NCBI RefSeq assembly: GCF_006442965.1
Contig: NZ_VFWX01000001.1
Coordinates: 434,001 to 498,000 of the forward strand
Length of the DNA stretch: 64,000 nucleotides
Direction: 5' to 3'
Source of the DNA: Mesorhizobium sp. CU3
Lineage (GTDB): Bacteria; Pseudomonadota; Alphaproteobacteria; Rhizobiales; Rhizobiaceae
Shown: positions 35,758-45,278 of the stretch, in pieces
Position numbering within the stretch: the first letter of the stretch is position 1
Layout: every line of letters begins with the position of its first letter
Notes under the pieces: model-generated
Told to the model about the DNA's origin: nothing
What the model saw: only the letters and a program-made list of their open reading frames with translations
Databases searched by the model: none
Made by a program: the position numbers and the translations under genes

Positions 35758-37254
35758 TTGGAAACCAGTGCATTCGATCCGCCCGAGGGCTCACTGCGCA
35801 GATCGGTCGGGCGTGGCGCCGTCGTCACCGCGATGGCGCAAGGCGTGCGGGTGGCGACACAGATGATCTCCGTCATCGTGCTGTCGCGGCTGTTGTCGCC
35901 GCAGGATTTCGGCGTCGTGGCGATGTGCGCGCCGGTGCTTGCCTTCATCGCGCTGTTCCAGGATTTCGGCCTGACCCAGGCGACGATCCAGAAAACCGGC
36001 ATCCGCCACGAAGAGGTCAACTATCTGTTCTGGATCAACACGGCGGTCAGCGCCGTGCTGGCCTTGGCGCTCGCCGGCGCCGCGCCACTGGTCGCCGCCT
36101 TTTATGGCGAGCCGCGCGTCACGGGACTGGTCGCTGCCTTCGGCCTGCAGATCATGGCCTACGGCCTGGGAGCCCAGCATGTGGCCTTGCTGACGCGCCG
36201 CATGGAGTTCACGAGGCTCGCCATGATAGACATCGCCAGCGCCGTCGTCGGTGTCGGCGTTTCGATAGCCTGGACCTTCATCGATCGTTCCTACTGGGCA
36301 CTTTTCGCTGGCACGCTGGCGAGCGCCGTGCTGCCTACGCTCTGCTATTGGGCCTCCTCGCGCTGGCGTCCCGGACTGCCGCGAAAGGTCGAGGGCATCG
36401 GCCAGCTGATCCATTTCGGCGCCGGCATCACCGGCTTCAACTTCGCTAACTTCTTCGCCCGCAACCTCGACAATGTGCTCATCGGCAAATATTGGGGCGA
36501 AGCCCAGCTCGGCCTCTACGACCGCGCCTACAAGCTGCTGCTTTTCCCACTCAGCCAGATCACCAATCCGCTTTCCAAGGTCATGGTCCCGGCGCTGTCG
36601 CGGCTGAAGGACGAGCCGGATCGCTACCGCAGCGCCTATCTGCGCGTCATGCCGCTGATCCTCCTGGTGGCGTTGCCCGGCGTCGCCTTCGCCACCGCCA
36701 TGTCCGACACGCTCATCCCCTTCGTGCTCGGCGAGCAATGGCGCGGGAGCGCACCGATCTTCCTGGCGTTAGGCTTTGCCGGCCTGCTGCAACCGCTCAA
36801 CAATCCGGCGGGATGGCTGTTCGTCAGCCAGGGCCGCTCCAGCGATTTCATGCGCTGGGGCATCGTCACGGCCGTGACCTCGGTGCTGGCCTTCGCCATA
36901 GGCCTTCCTTATGGGGCGCTCGGCGTCGCGATCGCTTACGCGATCAGCGAATATCTCAGAACCCCGTTCCTATGGCTTTATATCGGCAAGGTCGGACCGC
37001 TGCGCGCCAGCCACGTGCTCCATGCCGCAACTCCGTTCGTGCTTGGCGCACATCTGGCGCTGACCCTGGTCTGGCTGGCCAAGCCAGTGCTGCCAGCGCA
37101 GCCCGTCGTCGCGCTGGCCGGAGGAGCGGTGCTCTCCTATACCGTCACCATTCTCGTAGCTCTCGCCTTCAGCGCTGGCCGCGAAGCGCTTCGCGAGGCC
37201 TTAAGGCTTATCCCGGCGCGCGGCTTTTCTCCGGCATCAAGCGAGGCGAAATGA
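35758..37254 (+). CDS. exoT: Polysaccharide flippase, ExoT/Wzx-like
   Basis: Inner-membrane flippase that moves lipid-linked repeat units to the periplasm. The 498-residue length and 12-14 helices fit ExoT (494 in Sinorhizobium). SVGRGAVVTAMAQGVRVATQMISVIVLSRLLSP is the MOP-family first helix region. The start is TTG 35758; GGA lies upstream and the conserved region begins about 15 residues in. The gene diverges from exoL. Confidence 0.87.
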   Translation: METSAFDPPEGSLRRSVGRGAVVTAMAQGVRVATQMISVIVLSRLLSPQDFGVVAMCAPVLAFIALFQDFGLTQATIQKTGIRHEEVNYLFWINTAVSAVLALALAGAAPLVAAFYGEPRVTGLVAAFGLQIMAYGLGAQHVALLTRRMEFTRLAMIDIASAVVGVGVSIAWTFIDRSYWALFAGTLASAVLPTLCYWASSRWRPGLPRKVEGIGQLIHFGAGITGFNFANFFARNLDNVLIGKYWGEAQLGLYDRAYKLLLFPLSQITNPLSKVMVPALSRLKDEPDRYRSAYLRVMPLILLVALPGVAFATAMSDTLIPFVLGEQWRGSAPIFLALGFAGLLQPLNNPAGWLFVSQGRSSDFMRWGIVTAVTSVLAFAIGLPYGALGVAIAYAISEYLRTPFLWLYIGKVGPLRASHVLHAATPFVLGAHLALTLVWLAKPVLPAQPVVALAGGAVLSYTVTILVALAFSAGREALREALRLIPARGFSPASSEAK

Positions 37255-37333
37255 TCTCGTTTATCGCAACGGCTTCGACGGCTTTTCCGTCGCCATCCGG
37301 CAAACCGCCTACGTTTTGAGGTAAGGCAACACA

Positions 37334-38356
37334 ATGAACTACCGATCGATTTCAGACATGAACGACACGATCGTGCGCAACCTGCACCGACTGCCGCGCG
37401 ATATCGACCTGGTCGTCGGCGTGCCGAGGAGCGGTATCCTCGCCGGCACCATGGTCAGCCTGATCGCAAACATCCCGATGACCGATCTCGACAGTTTCCT
37501 GGCCGGCAGGATCTATACGTCGGGCATCACGAAGCGCTGGGCGGGCCTCGACCGGCAGGCTTCCGAGATGCGCAAGATCCTGGTGATCGACGACAGCATC
37601 ATCGGCGGCACCGCAATGCGCGATGCGCGCGAGAAGGTCGCGGCCAGCGGCATCGAGGGCGAGTTCATCTTCGCGGCCGTGTTCGGGCTGTCGCTGCAGC
37701 ATGAAGAAACCGACATGGTCTTCGAGGCCGTGCCGCATCCCAGGATGTTCCAGTGGAATTTCATGCACCATATGTTCCTCGAGCAGTGCTGCGTCGACAT
37801 CGACGGCGTGCTTTGCCTCGATCCGACCGAGGAGGAAAACGACGACGGTCCGGCCTACGAGAAATTCCTCGCCGAGGCGCGGCCCCTGCTCAGTCCGACC
37901 CGCAAGATCGGCTGGCTGGTCACTAGCCGGCTGGAGAAATACCGCAAGCCGACCGAGGCCTGGCTCGCCGGCCAAAACATCAAATACGACCACCTCATCA
38001 TGCTCGACTTGCCGAACAAGGCGGAGCGGCAGCGGCTCGGCGCGCATGGCAGCTTCAAGGCCGAGTTCTACCGCAAGTCGGACGCCATCCTGTTCATCGA
38101 GAGCGAGCACCAGCAGGCGCACAGTATCGCGAAGCTCTCCGGCAAGCCGGTGTTGTGCGTAGAAACCAACATGGTTAGCCTGCCCGACCCGCTGTCGCTG
38201 CCGGCGCTGGAGCAGGCGGCGCGCAACCTGCCGGCGCGGTTGAGACAAATCAATTCACTCGATGGGCGAAAGCAGGCCGTGAAGGCGACGGCGCGCGCCC
38301 TGCTAGGCGAGCGCGGCTACCAGGCGCTGAAGAACCGGGTGAAGCGCCCGGCATAA
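37334..38356 (+). CDS. Phosphoribosyltransferase-HAD phosphatase fusion
   Basis: A 340-residue soluble protein with two recognisable parts. Residues 15-150 are a type I phosphoribosyltransferase: VVGVPRSGILAG and the PRPP loop ILVIDDSIIGGTAM (Asp86-Asp87). Residues 150-300 are HAD-like, with the catalytic motif CVDIDGVLC (Asp155, Asp157) and a late Asp in SDAILFIES. A transferase plus phosphatase pair of this kind is known to attach ribose from PRPP and then remove its 5-phosphate in the Haemophilus type b capsule polymerase. That chemistry here is inference. It is the gene after exoT. Confidence 0.72.
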   Translation: MNYRSISDMNDTIVRNLHRLPRDIDLVVGVPRSGILAGTMVSLIANIPMTDLDSFLAGRIYTSGITKRWAGLDRQASEMRKILVIDDSIIGGTAMRDAREKVAASGIEGEFIFAAVFGLSLQHEETDMVFEAVPHPRMFQWNFMHHMFLEQCCVDIDGVLCLDPTEEENDDGPAYEKFLAEARPLLSPTRKIGWLVTSRLEKYRKPTEAWLAGQNIKYDHLIMLDLPNKAERQRLGAHGSFKAEFYRKSDAILFIESEHQQAHSIAKLSGKPVLCVETNMVSLPDPLSLPALEQAARNLPARLRQINSLDGRKQAVKATARALLGERGYQALKNRVKRPA

Positions 38357-38372
38357 AGGCGTTTCAGGAAAA

Positions 38373-39452
38373 TTACGCTGCGCGGCGGACGCCCTGCCGG
38401 GCCGCTTTTTCGAGAAGATCGAGAAACACCACCAATTGCCGCGCGGGGTCGAGCTCCGGGCGTTTGGAGAAGGCGATAGCCGCGGCGGAAAGCCGTTCGT
38501 ATTCCTGGCGATCGTTCCACAGGCTCCGCACCGCCGCGGCCCAGTCGGCGACCGGAGCTTCATAGTCCAACACCACGCCGCCGGGTCCGATGGCTTCGGG
38601 CAGGCCGCCACGCTTCGATCCGACGACGGGGATGCCGCTGCAATGCGCCTCGGAAGCTACGCGGCCCCAGGCTTCCTCCCACTTGCTCGGCGCAAGCAGG
38701 ATTCTGGTGCGGCCATAGACCGTCTTCATGTCGTTGGTGCGGTTTTCGAGCTTGATGTTCGAAAACGGCGCGATGGTCTTCTCGACGCGGGCGCGATGGT
38801 CGTCATCCAGCTTCCAGCTTTCCACGAGCAGGAACGGAATCTCCGGACAGGCGGCCGCGATCTTGACCGCCAGATCGAACCCCTTCTCCTCGTAGGGATT
38901 GATCATGGTGACGAATTCGCCGGTCGTGCGCGTGCAATAGAGCGCGTCGTCGATGGCCGGCGGAAGGACGATGGACTCGATGCCGAATTTTTCCTTATAG
39001 GTGCGCGCCGTGAACTCGGAATTGGCGATGTATATGGCCGAACCGAGTTCACGCGGGTCGCCGGCCAACTCGTGGAACTCGACATTGTGGAGATAGACAA
39101 CCAGCGGCACGCCTTCGGCCAGAAGCGCCTTTCCGAGCAGCACCGACTTGTGGCACTGCACGACGGCAACGTCGGGTCCGGTTTTCTCGACGGCGAAGCC
39201 GGCTGCCTCCCAGGGGAACCAGGCGCGCATCACCGGATAGCCGGGAAAATTGTCGACAACCGCGGGCTGCCGCAGCAGCTTCATCTTGGCACGCGCCTTG
39301 AGGCCGAACATGCCGTCGCCGAACAGCGATGCGAGGACCGATGCCTGGTGGCCGTGCTCGATCAGCTGTTCGGCGAGATGGTGAGTGTTGGATTGCACGC
39401 CGCCGGTGAACTCGGGAATGTATCCGTTGCCGCTTGCAAAAAGCACTTTCAT
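38373..39452 (-). CDS. Glycosyltransferase family 4
   Basis: GT-B glycosyltransferase of 359 residues. The N-terminal GTGGVQSNTHHLA-like segment appears as FTGGVQSNTHHLAEQLI, and the donor-site block is APSKWEEAWGRVASEAHCSGIPVVGSKRGGLPEAIGPGG, with the E-x7-E arrangement of family 4. It likely adds one sugar to the exopolysaccharide repeat unit. It follows the neighbouring GT2 gene by 60 bases on the same strand. The sugar is unknown. Confidence 0.85.
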   Translation of the reverse strand: MKVLFASGNGYIPEFTGGVQSNTHHLAEQLIEHGHQASVLASLFGDGMFGLKARAKMKLLRQPAVVDNFPGYPVMRAWFPWEAAGFAVEKTGPDVAVVQCHKSVLLGKALLAEGVPLVVYLHNVEFHELAGDPRELGSAIYIANSEFTARTYKEKFGIESIVLPPAIDDALYCTRTTGEFVTMINPYEEKGFDLAVKIAAACPEIPFLLVESWKLDDDHRARVEKTIAPFSNIKLENRTNDMKTVYGRTRILLAPSKWEEAWGRVASEAHCSGIPVVGSKRGGLPEAIGPGGVVLDYEAPVADWAAAVRSLWNDRQEYERLSAAAIAFSKRPELDPARQLVVFLDLLEKAARQGVRRAA

Positions 39453-39512
39453 CGGTCGGCTCCTAAATTCGGTCCAGCGTTGTCCGGCAATCCCGCGCTC
39501 AATTGCAGGCCG

Positions 39513-40775
39513 TTAGCTTGCGCCGCGCAGCAATGGAAGCTTCGACGTCATTGCCCGACAGAGGCGACTGACCGAGCCTGAGAGAGACAGCGTTGAGTAC
39601 TCTCGCAAGAGCTTCGATGCGGGGACGAGTTTTCCCGCCTTCAAATCACGGGCGAGGAAATGCGGGAAGGAGTGCATGTATTCCCTGACGATATCGGTCC
39701 TCAGGGCTCCCGCCTTCCATCCCTTCACCGCCGAGACGAATTCGTCGGCGGGGGCGGATGCCAGGCCCGTGTCATAGGCTTCGAACGTGCGCCGCACGAT
39801 GGCGCGTTCCTTGTCGCTGAGCGACGTCTTTCCGGCTCGCTCCGCAAGCAGGGCGTAATGGCGGATGTCTTCGGCCGCGTGGTGCCATAGACCCTTCCTA
39901 GCCATGATGCTCGAACGCTGCAGCAATGCCTGCATCTCGAGATCTGCCGTTTTCGGCAAGGCCTGTTCCGAGCGGTCGAGATATTCATACAGATCGACCG
40001 ACTGGTAGACCTCTTCCATGATCACCCGGTCGTACGAGCCCCAGGCCTTGATCCGATCGGTATAGGAAATCACCACCTTGGTGCTGCCGCGGATCATATC
40101 GTGCTGGCGCTGGAAGAACATGAGGCCGTCGACCCTGACGCCCTTGAACCGGCGCGCAAGCCTCAGCATCATCTCGTAGTCCTGCGACCGGACCAGGGTT
40201 TCATTGAAGCCTCCGACCTCGTCGTAGCATTCGCGGCGCACCAGCAGACCCGGCTGGTGGACGTGGCAATATTCGAGATGCGACGGGAAGAAATTGTCCT
40301 GGCTGACGTGGCCGAAGGCGACAATCTGGTAGTCCCCTTCAGCGATCTGTGCCGAGCGCTGGAAACGCGCATATTCGCCGAAGGCGAAGTCCGCCGAGGG
40401 ATCCTGCTCGAAAGCAGCGAGAAACCGCTCGAGCGCAGTCGGATCCGCGACGTCGTCGTCGTCGAATATCCAGACGAAATCTCCCGTGCAATGCTTCAGG
40501 GCAAAATTGAGCGCCGTGGATTTGCCGCCATTCTCCTTGCGGTAATACTCCACTGGCACGGGGAAAGAAGCCGCCACTGAACCGGTGTTGTCTGTCGAGC
40601 CGTCGTCCACGATCAGGATCTGATCCGGCGCCACAGTCTGCTGGAGCAGGCTGGCGATGGCTTCGGGCAGGAACTTCTCGCGGTTGAAGGTGGGAACGAT
40701 GACGGTGACCGTCGGTTTGCGTGGTGCAGCCATTGATGACCTCATACTGTCTTCTGTTCCGCCTGCCTTACGCAT
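39513..40775 (-). CDS. Glycosyltransferase family 2
   Basis: A 420-residue GT2 enzyme. The N-terminal domain has TVTVIVPTFNREKFLPEAIASLLQQ, IVDDGSTDNT and WIFDDDDVADPTAL (metal-binding acidic cluster), with SQDYEMMLRLARRF further on. A C-terminal extension of about 170 residues follows the catalytic fold. The start is uncertain: ATG 40775 overlaps the preceding gene by 8 bases, while ATG 40733 (MAAPRKPTVTV) begins just before the conserved region. Confidence 0.85.
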   Translation of the reverse strand: MRKAGGTEDSMRSSMAAPRKPTVTVIVPTFNREKFLPEAIASLLQQTVAPDQILIVDDGSTDNTGSVAASFPVPVEYYRKENGGKSTALNFALKHCTGDFVWIFDDDDVADPTALERFLAAFEQDPSADFAFGEYARFQRSAQIAEGDYQIVAFGHVSQDNFFPSHLEYCHVHQPGLLVRRECYDEVGGFNETLVRSQDYEMMLRLARRFKGVRVDGLMFFQRQHDMIRGSTKVVISYTDRIKAWGSYDRVIMEEVYQSVDLYEYLDRSEQALPKTADLEMQALLQRSSIMARKGLWHHAAEDIRHYALLAERAGKTSLSDKERAIVRRTFEAYDTGLASAPADEFVSAVKGWKAGALRTDIVREYMHSFPHFLARDLKAGKLVPASKLLREYSTLSLSGSVSRLCRAMTSKLPLLRGAS

Positions 40776-41211
40776 TCTGCGGCTCGAGATTGGCGAAGGG
40801 ATTGGTGCAGGGATGCCAGCCGGTGAAGCGAATTGGATCGTTCGGCGAGCTGCGCCAGGCGTAGTCGGTCAGCATGTGGAACTCGGCGATCACCCAGCGG
40901 TCGAAATGGCGCAAATCGCGCCGCTTCTGTCTCGGCAAAAGTTCACGCGCTTCGCCAAGTTTAACTGTCTCGGCCAGGGTCACAGCGTCGGCCAGCCGGT
41001 CGCTCGGGAATACCCAAGGATTGCGGTTGCGGAACTCCAGCGCGAACTGCTGCAGATGCTCGATGCGCATGTTGAGTGAGCCAAAGTATCTTTCCAGAGT
41101 GACGCGGATCAGATCCTCATCCGAGAAAGACGAAACGGCGGCCGCGGCAATGCCGGTCGAGGCGACACCGCCGGCAAGGATGGCGAGCGCCGTGCGCCGA
41201 TTGATCTTCAT
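40768..41211 (-). CDS. Exported small partner of the GMC oxidoreductase (unknown family)
   Basis: A 147-residue protein starting MKINRRTALAILAGGVASTGIAAAA: twin arginines, a hydrophobic core and a small-residue end, so a Tat-type or Sec signal. The mature part has YFGSLNMRIEHLQQFALEF and a conserved-looking tail with TDYAWRSSPNDPIRFTGWHPC. It begins 11 bases after the GMC dehydrogenase gene, and the pairing resembles flavoprotein dehydrogenases with a small twin-arginine subunit. Start ATG 41211 has GGAGGG directly upstream. Confidence 0.6.
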   Translation of the reverse strand: MKINRRTALAILAGGVASTGIAAAAVSSFSDEDLIRVTLERYFGSLNMRIEHLQQFALEFRNRNPWVFPSDRLADAVTLAETVKLGEARELLPRQKRRDLRHFDRWVIAEFHMLTDYAWRSSPNDPIRFTGWHPCTNPFANLEPQNA

Positions 41212-41222
41212 CAGGCCCTCCC

Positions 41223-42671
41223 TCATGCCGCCAGCCTCCCGGCCGCCCGCAACGACAGGGCCGCGGCGGTCAGGCTCGGATTGGCGCAGGAACAGCTCGG
41301 ATAGGTGCTGGTGCCGACGACGACCAGGTTCCTGAGCTGGTGATGGATCATGTCGCGGTCGACCACCGAATCGGCCGGGCCGGTGCCCATGCGCAAGGTG
41401 CCCTGCACATGCGATTCGGTCGGCCGGATGCCGCGGTCGAAAATCTTCTCGACCGGCAGCGGCTCAAGCAGGCCCGGCAGCCTTTCAAGCGCTTTGGCCA
41501 TGCCTTTGGTCGCGTAGTCGGACGCGCCCTTGAAGCTGACGAATGCATTGTCCTCCTCGTCGAGGACGACGCGGTTTTCCGGATCGAGCAGGTTTTCGGT
41601 GACGATGACCAGCGGCAGCGTCTGCCTGAGCCGCCCCTTCTCGGCGCGCATGCCGTGCTGCCAGCGGTTCTCGAAATAGACCAGTGCTGCGGCGTGCTCG
41701 GCACGATGCGGGCCGTCATAGAGGCCGAAATTCAGGCCGGTGGTGATGGTCGAGCCGTCGAAATTGTCGACGCCGTCGAGATAGACCTCGAAATTCCAGC
41801 CATAGGATTCGTGCAGGCCGAGCCCGACGAACTCGCCGCCGAGGCCTGAGCGCAGCATGATCGCCGGGCTCTGGATGGCGTTGGCGCCGAGGATGAAGAG
41901 ATCGCCACTGACCGCATATTCCTTGCCCTTGTTCATGAAGACGACCGACCGGGCGGAGCCGCCGGCGTGATCGAAACGGCGCACCTCGGCGCCGAGGCAC
42001 ACCGAGACGTCGGGATGCTGGAAGACATGCATCAAGCCGTTGTTGACGGTGAACTTGGCATCGGCCGGGCACAGCCAGCATCTGAGATTGGCGCAGCATG
42101 AGGCGCGCTGCGGCGTCGCCACCCGGGCGCGCGCCGTCGGCATGACGAAATGCTGCTCCGGCTGGGCGGCCTTCATCAACTTGTCGGGGCTCGACATGCG
42201 ATGCGGCGGCTGCGGGAACGGCCGCGAGCGCGGCAGCATCCCGGCCATATCCGGATCGCCGGAGATCGACATGACCTCCTCGGCGTCGCAGTAGAACGGC
42301 TCCAGCTCGTCATAGCTGATCGGCCAGTCATTGCCGACGCCATAGGTGCTCTTCAGCTTGAAGTCGTTGGGGTGGAAGCGCGGCGTCTGCGCGAACCAGC
42401 AATTGGTGCCGCCGCCGAGGCCGATCGTGTAGTTCCACGGCTTGTCGGCATTGTCGGTCTTGTAGGTGCTCTCGTCGTCGATATCGGTGTTGGCGTTCTG
42501 CCTGAGCTGCCACTCATGCGTGTTGTGGCGGCCCCATTCGAGTACCAGGACGCGGGCTTTGCGCCGATTCAGGAACTCATGCAGGAAGAAGGACGAGCCG
42601 AAACCGGAGCCAATGACGACGAGATCGAAATGTTCGTTGGCGATTTGTTCGGGCCGAACGTCCAGCACCAT
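41223..42671 (-). CDS. GMC-family FAD-dependent oxidoreductase
   Basis: Flavin dehydrogenase of 482 residues. The FAD Rossmann motif is FDLVVIGSGFGSSFFLHEF near residue 20, GLGGGTNCWFAQTPR is the second GMC block, and the C-terminus has SHVQGTLRMGTGPADSVVD and NLVVVGTSTYPSCSCANPSLTAAALSLRAA, with the catalytic His and the conserved Asn-Pro. A Cys-rich segment, CCANLRCWLCPADA, is unusual and could bind metal or a cofactor. ATG 42671 has AAGGG upstream. Its place in the exo locus suggests oxidation of a sugar residue. Confidence 0.82.
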   Translation of the reverse strand: MVLDVRPEQIANEHFDLVVIGSGFGSSFFLHEFLNRRKARVLVLEWGRHNTHEWQLRQNANTDIDDESTYKTDNADKPWNYTIGLGGGTNCWFAQTPRFHPNDFKLKSTYGVGNDWPISYDELEPFYCDAEEVMSISGDPDMAGMLPRSRPFPQPPHRMSSPDKLMKAAQPEQHFVMPTARARVATPQRASCCANLRCWLCPADAKFTVNNGLMHVFQHPDVSVCLGAEVRRFDHAGGSARSVVFMNKGKEYAVSGDLFILGANAIQSPAIMLRSGLGGEFVGLGLHESYGWNFEVYLDGVDNFDGSTITTGLNFGLYDGPHRAEHAAALVYFENRWQHGMRAEKGRLRQTLPLVIVTENLLDPENRVVLDEEDNAFVSFKGASDYATKGMAKALERLPGLLEPLPVEKIFDRGIRPTESHVQGTLRMGTGPADSVVDRDMIHHQLRNLVVVGTSTYPSCSCANPSLTAAALSLRAAGRLAA

Positions 42672-42779
42672 CAGATCGACCCTTTTACTGATACACACAT
42701 CCCCGGAACGCAGATCGTCATTGTCGGCCTCGCTGTCGTTCGCCGAGGCGAGCCTGGTTCTGTAGGTCGACGCTCACCA

Positions 42780-44111
42780 TCACGCCGCCATCCTGCCGAT
42801 CGAGAAATATTCGATGCCGTAGCGCGCGATCACCTTGGGATCGTAGAGATTGCGGCCGTCGAAGATCACCGGCGTTGTCAGCGCATCCTTCAGCGCATCG
42901 AAGGACGGCGCGCGGAAGCTTTTCCATTCGGTGCAGATCAGCAGCGCGTCGGCGCCGCGCAGCGCCGCTTCCTTGGTGCCGCACAAGAGCAGGTCGTCGC
43001 GCAGACCGTAGATCGCCTGGCATTCCTGCATGGCTTCCGGATCATAGGCCTGCACCTTGGCGCCGGCGGCCCACAGCGCTTCCATCAGCGTGCGCGCCGG
43101 CGCCTCGCGCATGTCGTCGGTGTTCGGCTTGAATGCCAGCCCCCAGACGGCAAAGGTCTTTCCCTTGAGCGCACCCTTGAAATAGTGGTTCACCTTGTCG
43201 AACAGCACCGACTTCTGCGCGTTGTTGCGCTCCTCGACGGCGCGCAGCAATTTGGCGTCGAACTTGACGCCCTCGGCGGTCTTGATCAGGGCGCGTACGT
43301 CCTTCGGGAAGCAGGAGCCGCCATAGCCGACGCCGGGATAGATGAAGTGATAGCCGATGCGCGGATCCGAGCCGATGCCCTTGCGCACCTCCTCGATATC
43401 GGCGCCCAGTTGCTCGGCCAGATTGGCCATCTCGTTCATGAAGCTGATCTTGGTCGCCAGCATGCAGTTGGCGGCGTATTTGGTGAACTCGGCGCTGCGC
43501 ACGTCCATCACGATCATCTTCTCGTGGTTGCGGTTGAACGGGGCGTAGAGCTCGCGCATCACCATCTCGGTGTCCTCGCTGGAGGTGCCGACGATGATGC
43601 GGTCCGGTTTCATGCAGTCGGCGACCGCCGAGCCTTCCTTGAGGAATTCCGGATTGGAGGCGACATCGAAGGTCAGGTCCTCGCGACCGCGCGCCTTCAG
43701 CGTCTCGGCGATCCTGGCCTTGACCTTTTCGCAGGTGCCGACCGGCACCGTCGACTTGCCGACGACGATCTTGGGCGAATCCATCTCGCGGCCGATGGCT
43801 TCGGCGACGGCCAGCACATATTTGAGATCGGCCGAGCCGTCCTCGCCGGGAGGCGTGCCGACGGCGATCATCTGGATCTGGCCGTGCTTCACCGCGGCGG
43901 CCGCATCGGTGGTGAAGCGAATGCGGCCGGCGGCGTGGTTTTCCTTGACGAGGCTTTCCAGGCCGGGCTCGAAAATCGGAATGAAACCCTGGTTGAGCCG
44001 CTCGACCTTGGCCGCGTCGATATCGACGCACACCACTTCGTGGCCAACCTCGGCAAGCACCGCAGCCTGGACGAGACCGACATAGCCAATCCCAAACACC
44101 GTCAAATTCAT
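42780..44111 (-). CDS. ugd: UDP-glucose 6-dehydrogenase
   Basis: Makes UDP-glucuronic acid from UDP-glucose with NAD+. The 443 residues have the NAD motif [17 protein letters not shown], then [34 protein letters not shown] (catalytic Cys) and [17 protein letters not shown] in family order. ATG 44111 follows AGGA. Its presence means the polysaccharide probably contains glucuronic acid or a derivative, unlike Sinorhizobium succinoglycan. Confidence 0.93.
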   Translation of the reverse strand: MNLTVFGIGYVGLVQAAVLAEVGHEVVCVDIDAAKVERLNQGFIPIFEPGLESLVKENHAAGRIRFTTDAAAAVKHGQIQMIAVGTPPGEDGSADLKYVLAVAEAIGREMDSPKIVVGKSTVPVGTCEKVKARIAETLKARGREDLTFDVASNPEFLKEGSAVADCMKPDRIIVGTSSEDTEMVMRELYAPFNRNHEKMIVMDVRSAEFTKYAANCMLATKISFMNEMANLAEQLGADIEEVRKGIGSDPRIGYHFIYPGVGYGGSCFPKDVRALIKTAEGVKFDAKLLRAVEERNNAQKSVLFDKVNHYFKGALKGKTFAVWGLAFKPNTDDMREAPARTLMEALWAAGAKVQAYDPEAMQECQAIYGLRDDLLLCGTKEAALRGADALLICTEWKSFRAPSFDALKDALTTPVIFDGRNLYDPKVIARYGIEYFSIGRMAA

Positions 44112-44195
44112 TCGTTTTTTCCTGTTCAAGGCCGGGCCGCGGATGGGCCCGGTCGATTCTGCTGCCCCAGGCCGGACAGGCCTAGTTGTTAGTTC

Positions 44196-44262
44196 AGCAT
44201 GGTCTTATCCGAAACCGATTCCCACTTTTCGCTAACGCGGTCCTTCGGTTCGGGATCATGCC
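44196..44262. repeat. Dispersed palindrome between ugd and exoK
   Basis: GCATGGTCTTATCCGAAACC and TTCGGGATCATGC bracket CACTTTTCGC. This is a diverged form of the common Rhizobiales GCATGATC...GATCATGC element. It ends at the exoK stop codon and may serve as a transcript end for exoK. Confidence 0.65.
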
Positions 44263-45146
44263 TAGTTGCTGTTACTTATGCTGCAAGCCAGCGATTCCGG
44301 GAACTGGCACCGATCGCCCAGGGCGGTGAAGGCGATGCGCTTGACCTCCATGGTCACCTTGCTGCCGGGATCGACGAAGGCGCCCATCCAGTTGGTCAGC
44401 TTGTCGCTGCCCCACAGGCTGAAGAATATCTTCTGCGAGTTGGTCGGCAGTTGGTCGGGATTGGTCACCTCATTGACCAGCTTGCCGTTGACGTACCAGC
44501 GCAGCCGGTTCTTTTCCCAGACAAAGCCATAGTCGTTGAAACCCTTGTCGGCGCCGCCCTCGACGTCGACCAGCTTGGTGTTCTTAGGCTTGCCCTGGAT
44601 GTAGCTGTTGACCTGGACTTTCGACGGGTCCTTGGTGAGGACCTCGAAGTCGATCTCGTCCCAGGGCTTTTTGTCCGACGGGCCGATATAGGTGAAGAAG
44701 GCGGCGTTGAGACCGGAACCGGTACCGGTCTTCATGCGTGCTTCATAGACGCCGTAACCATAGCGCTGCTTGGTCTGGATTTCGGCACAGGCGAAGTCGC
44801 GGTCCTTCAGCTTGCGCTTTTCGAAGCCGAGCGACAGCACGCCGTCGGAAAGCCGGACGAGGTCCTTCGACCAGATGCAGTTCTGATGGGCGCCGTTGCT
44901 CCAGCCGTCGGAGACGTACCAACGGGACCGGTCGAAGCTGGAGAAATTGTCGACGAAGGACGGCGCGCTCTGCATGGGATCGGCGCTTGCGGCGGCATCC
45001 TCGGCGCGGGCGGCCGGTGGGGCAGCCACAAAGGTCGCCGCGACGGCAAACAATGCGCCAATCGCGCCGAACCGCAGGCCGGCAATTCCATTCACCAGCG
45101 CATGCGACATCGCGCGAGCGCTGGGGGTGTTCGGATCTACTTTCAT
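44262..45146 (-). CDS. exoK: Exported beta-glycanase, glycosyl hydrolase family 16, ExoK-like
   Basis: Secreted endo-beta-glycanase that trims the polysaccharide. It is 294 residues with an N-terminal signal (GAIGALFAVAATFVAAPPAARA, cleavage near residue 48). The family 16 catalytic motif is WDEIDFEVL with the two catalytic glutamates; GYGVYEARMKTGTGSGLNAAFFTY is the preceding block. ATG 45146 has AAGGTGAG upstream. ExoK is in this family and position in Sinorhizobium, though here it lies away from exoL. Confidence 0.87.
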   Translation of the reverse strand: MKVDPNTPSARAMSHALVNGIAGLRFGAIGALFAVAATFVAAPPAARAEDAAASADPMQSAPSFVDNFSSFDRSRWYVSDGWSNGAHQNCIWSKDLVRLSDGVLSLGFEKRKLKDRDFACAEIQTKQRYGYGVYEARMKTGTGSGLNAAFFTYIGPSDKKPWDEIDFEVLTKDPSKVQVNSYIQGKPKNTKLVDVEGGADKGFNDYGFVWEKNRLRWYVNGKLVNEVTNPDQLPTNSQKIFFSLWGSDKLTNWMGAFVDPGSKVTMEVKRIAFTALGDRCQFPESLACSISNSN

Positions 45147-45278
45147 AACAAACTCACCTTGTGTTGTCCGCCCAACCCAAGTCTTCCCTGGCTCGCATCG
45201 AGCGAACCAAATCCGATCCTCCGCCCTTACTCCTCTATCGTCTCATGCCGGTGACGCCGCCTGTGGCTGCCATCAGCC

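Noticed and set aside
39512..39530. TTGCGC-CGC-GCAGCA match to the exo operator pattern
   Set aside because: Lies within the last codons of the GT2 gene (LLRGAS), not in a promoter; likely chance.
42150..44192. 680-codon plus-strand frame opposite the GMC and ugd genes
   Set aside because: Spans two genuine minus-strand genes and their gap; composition typical of a GC-rich shadow frame.
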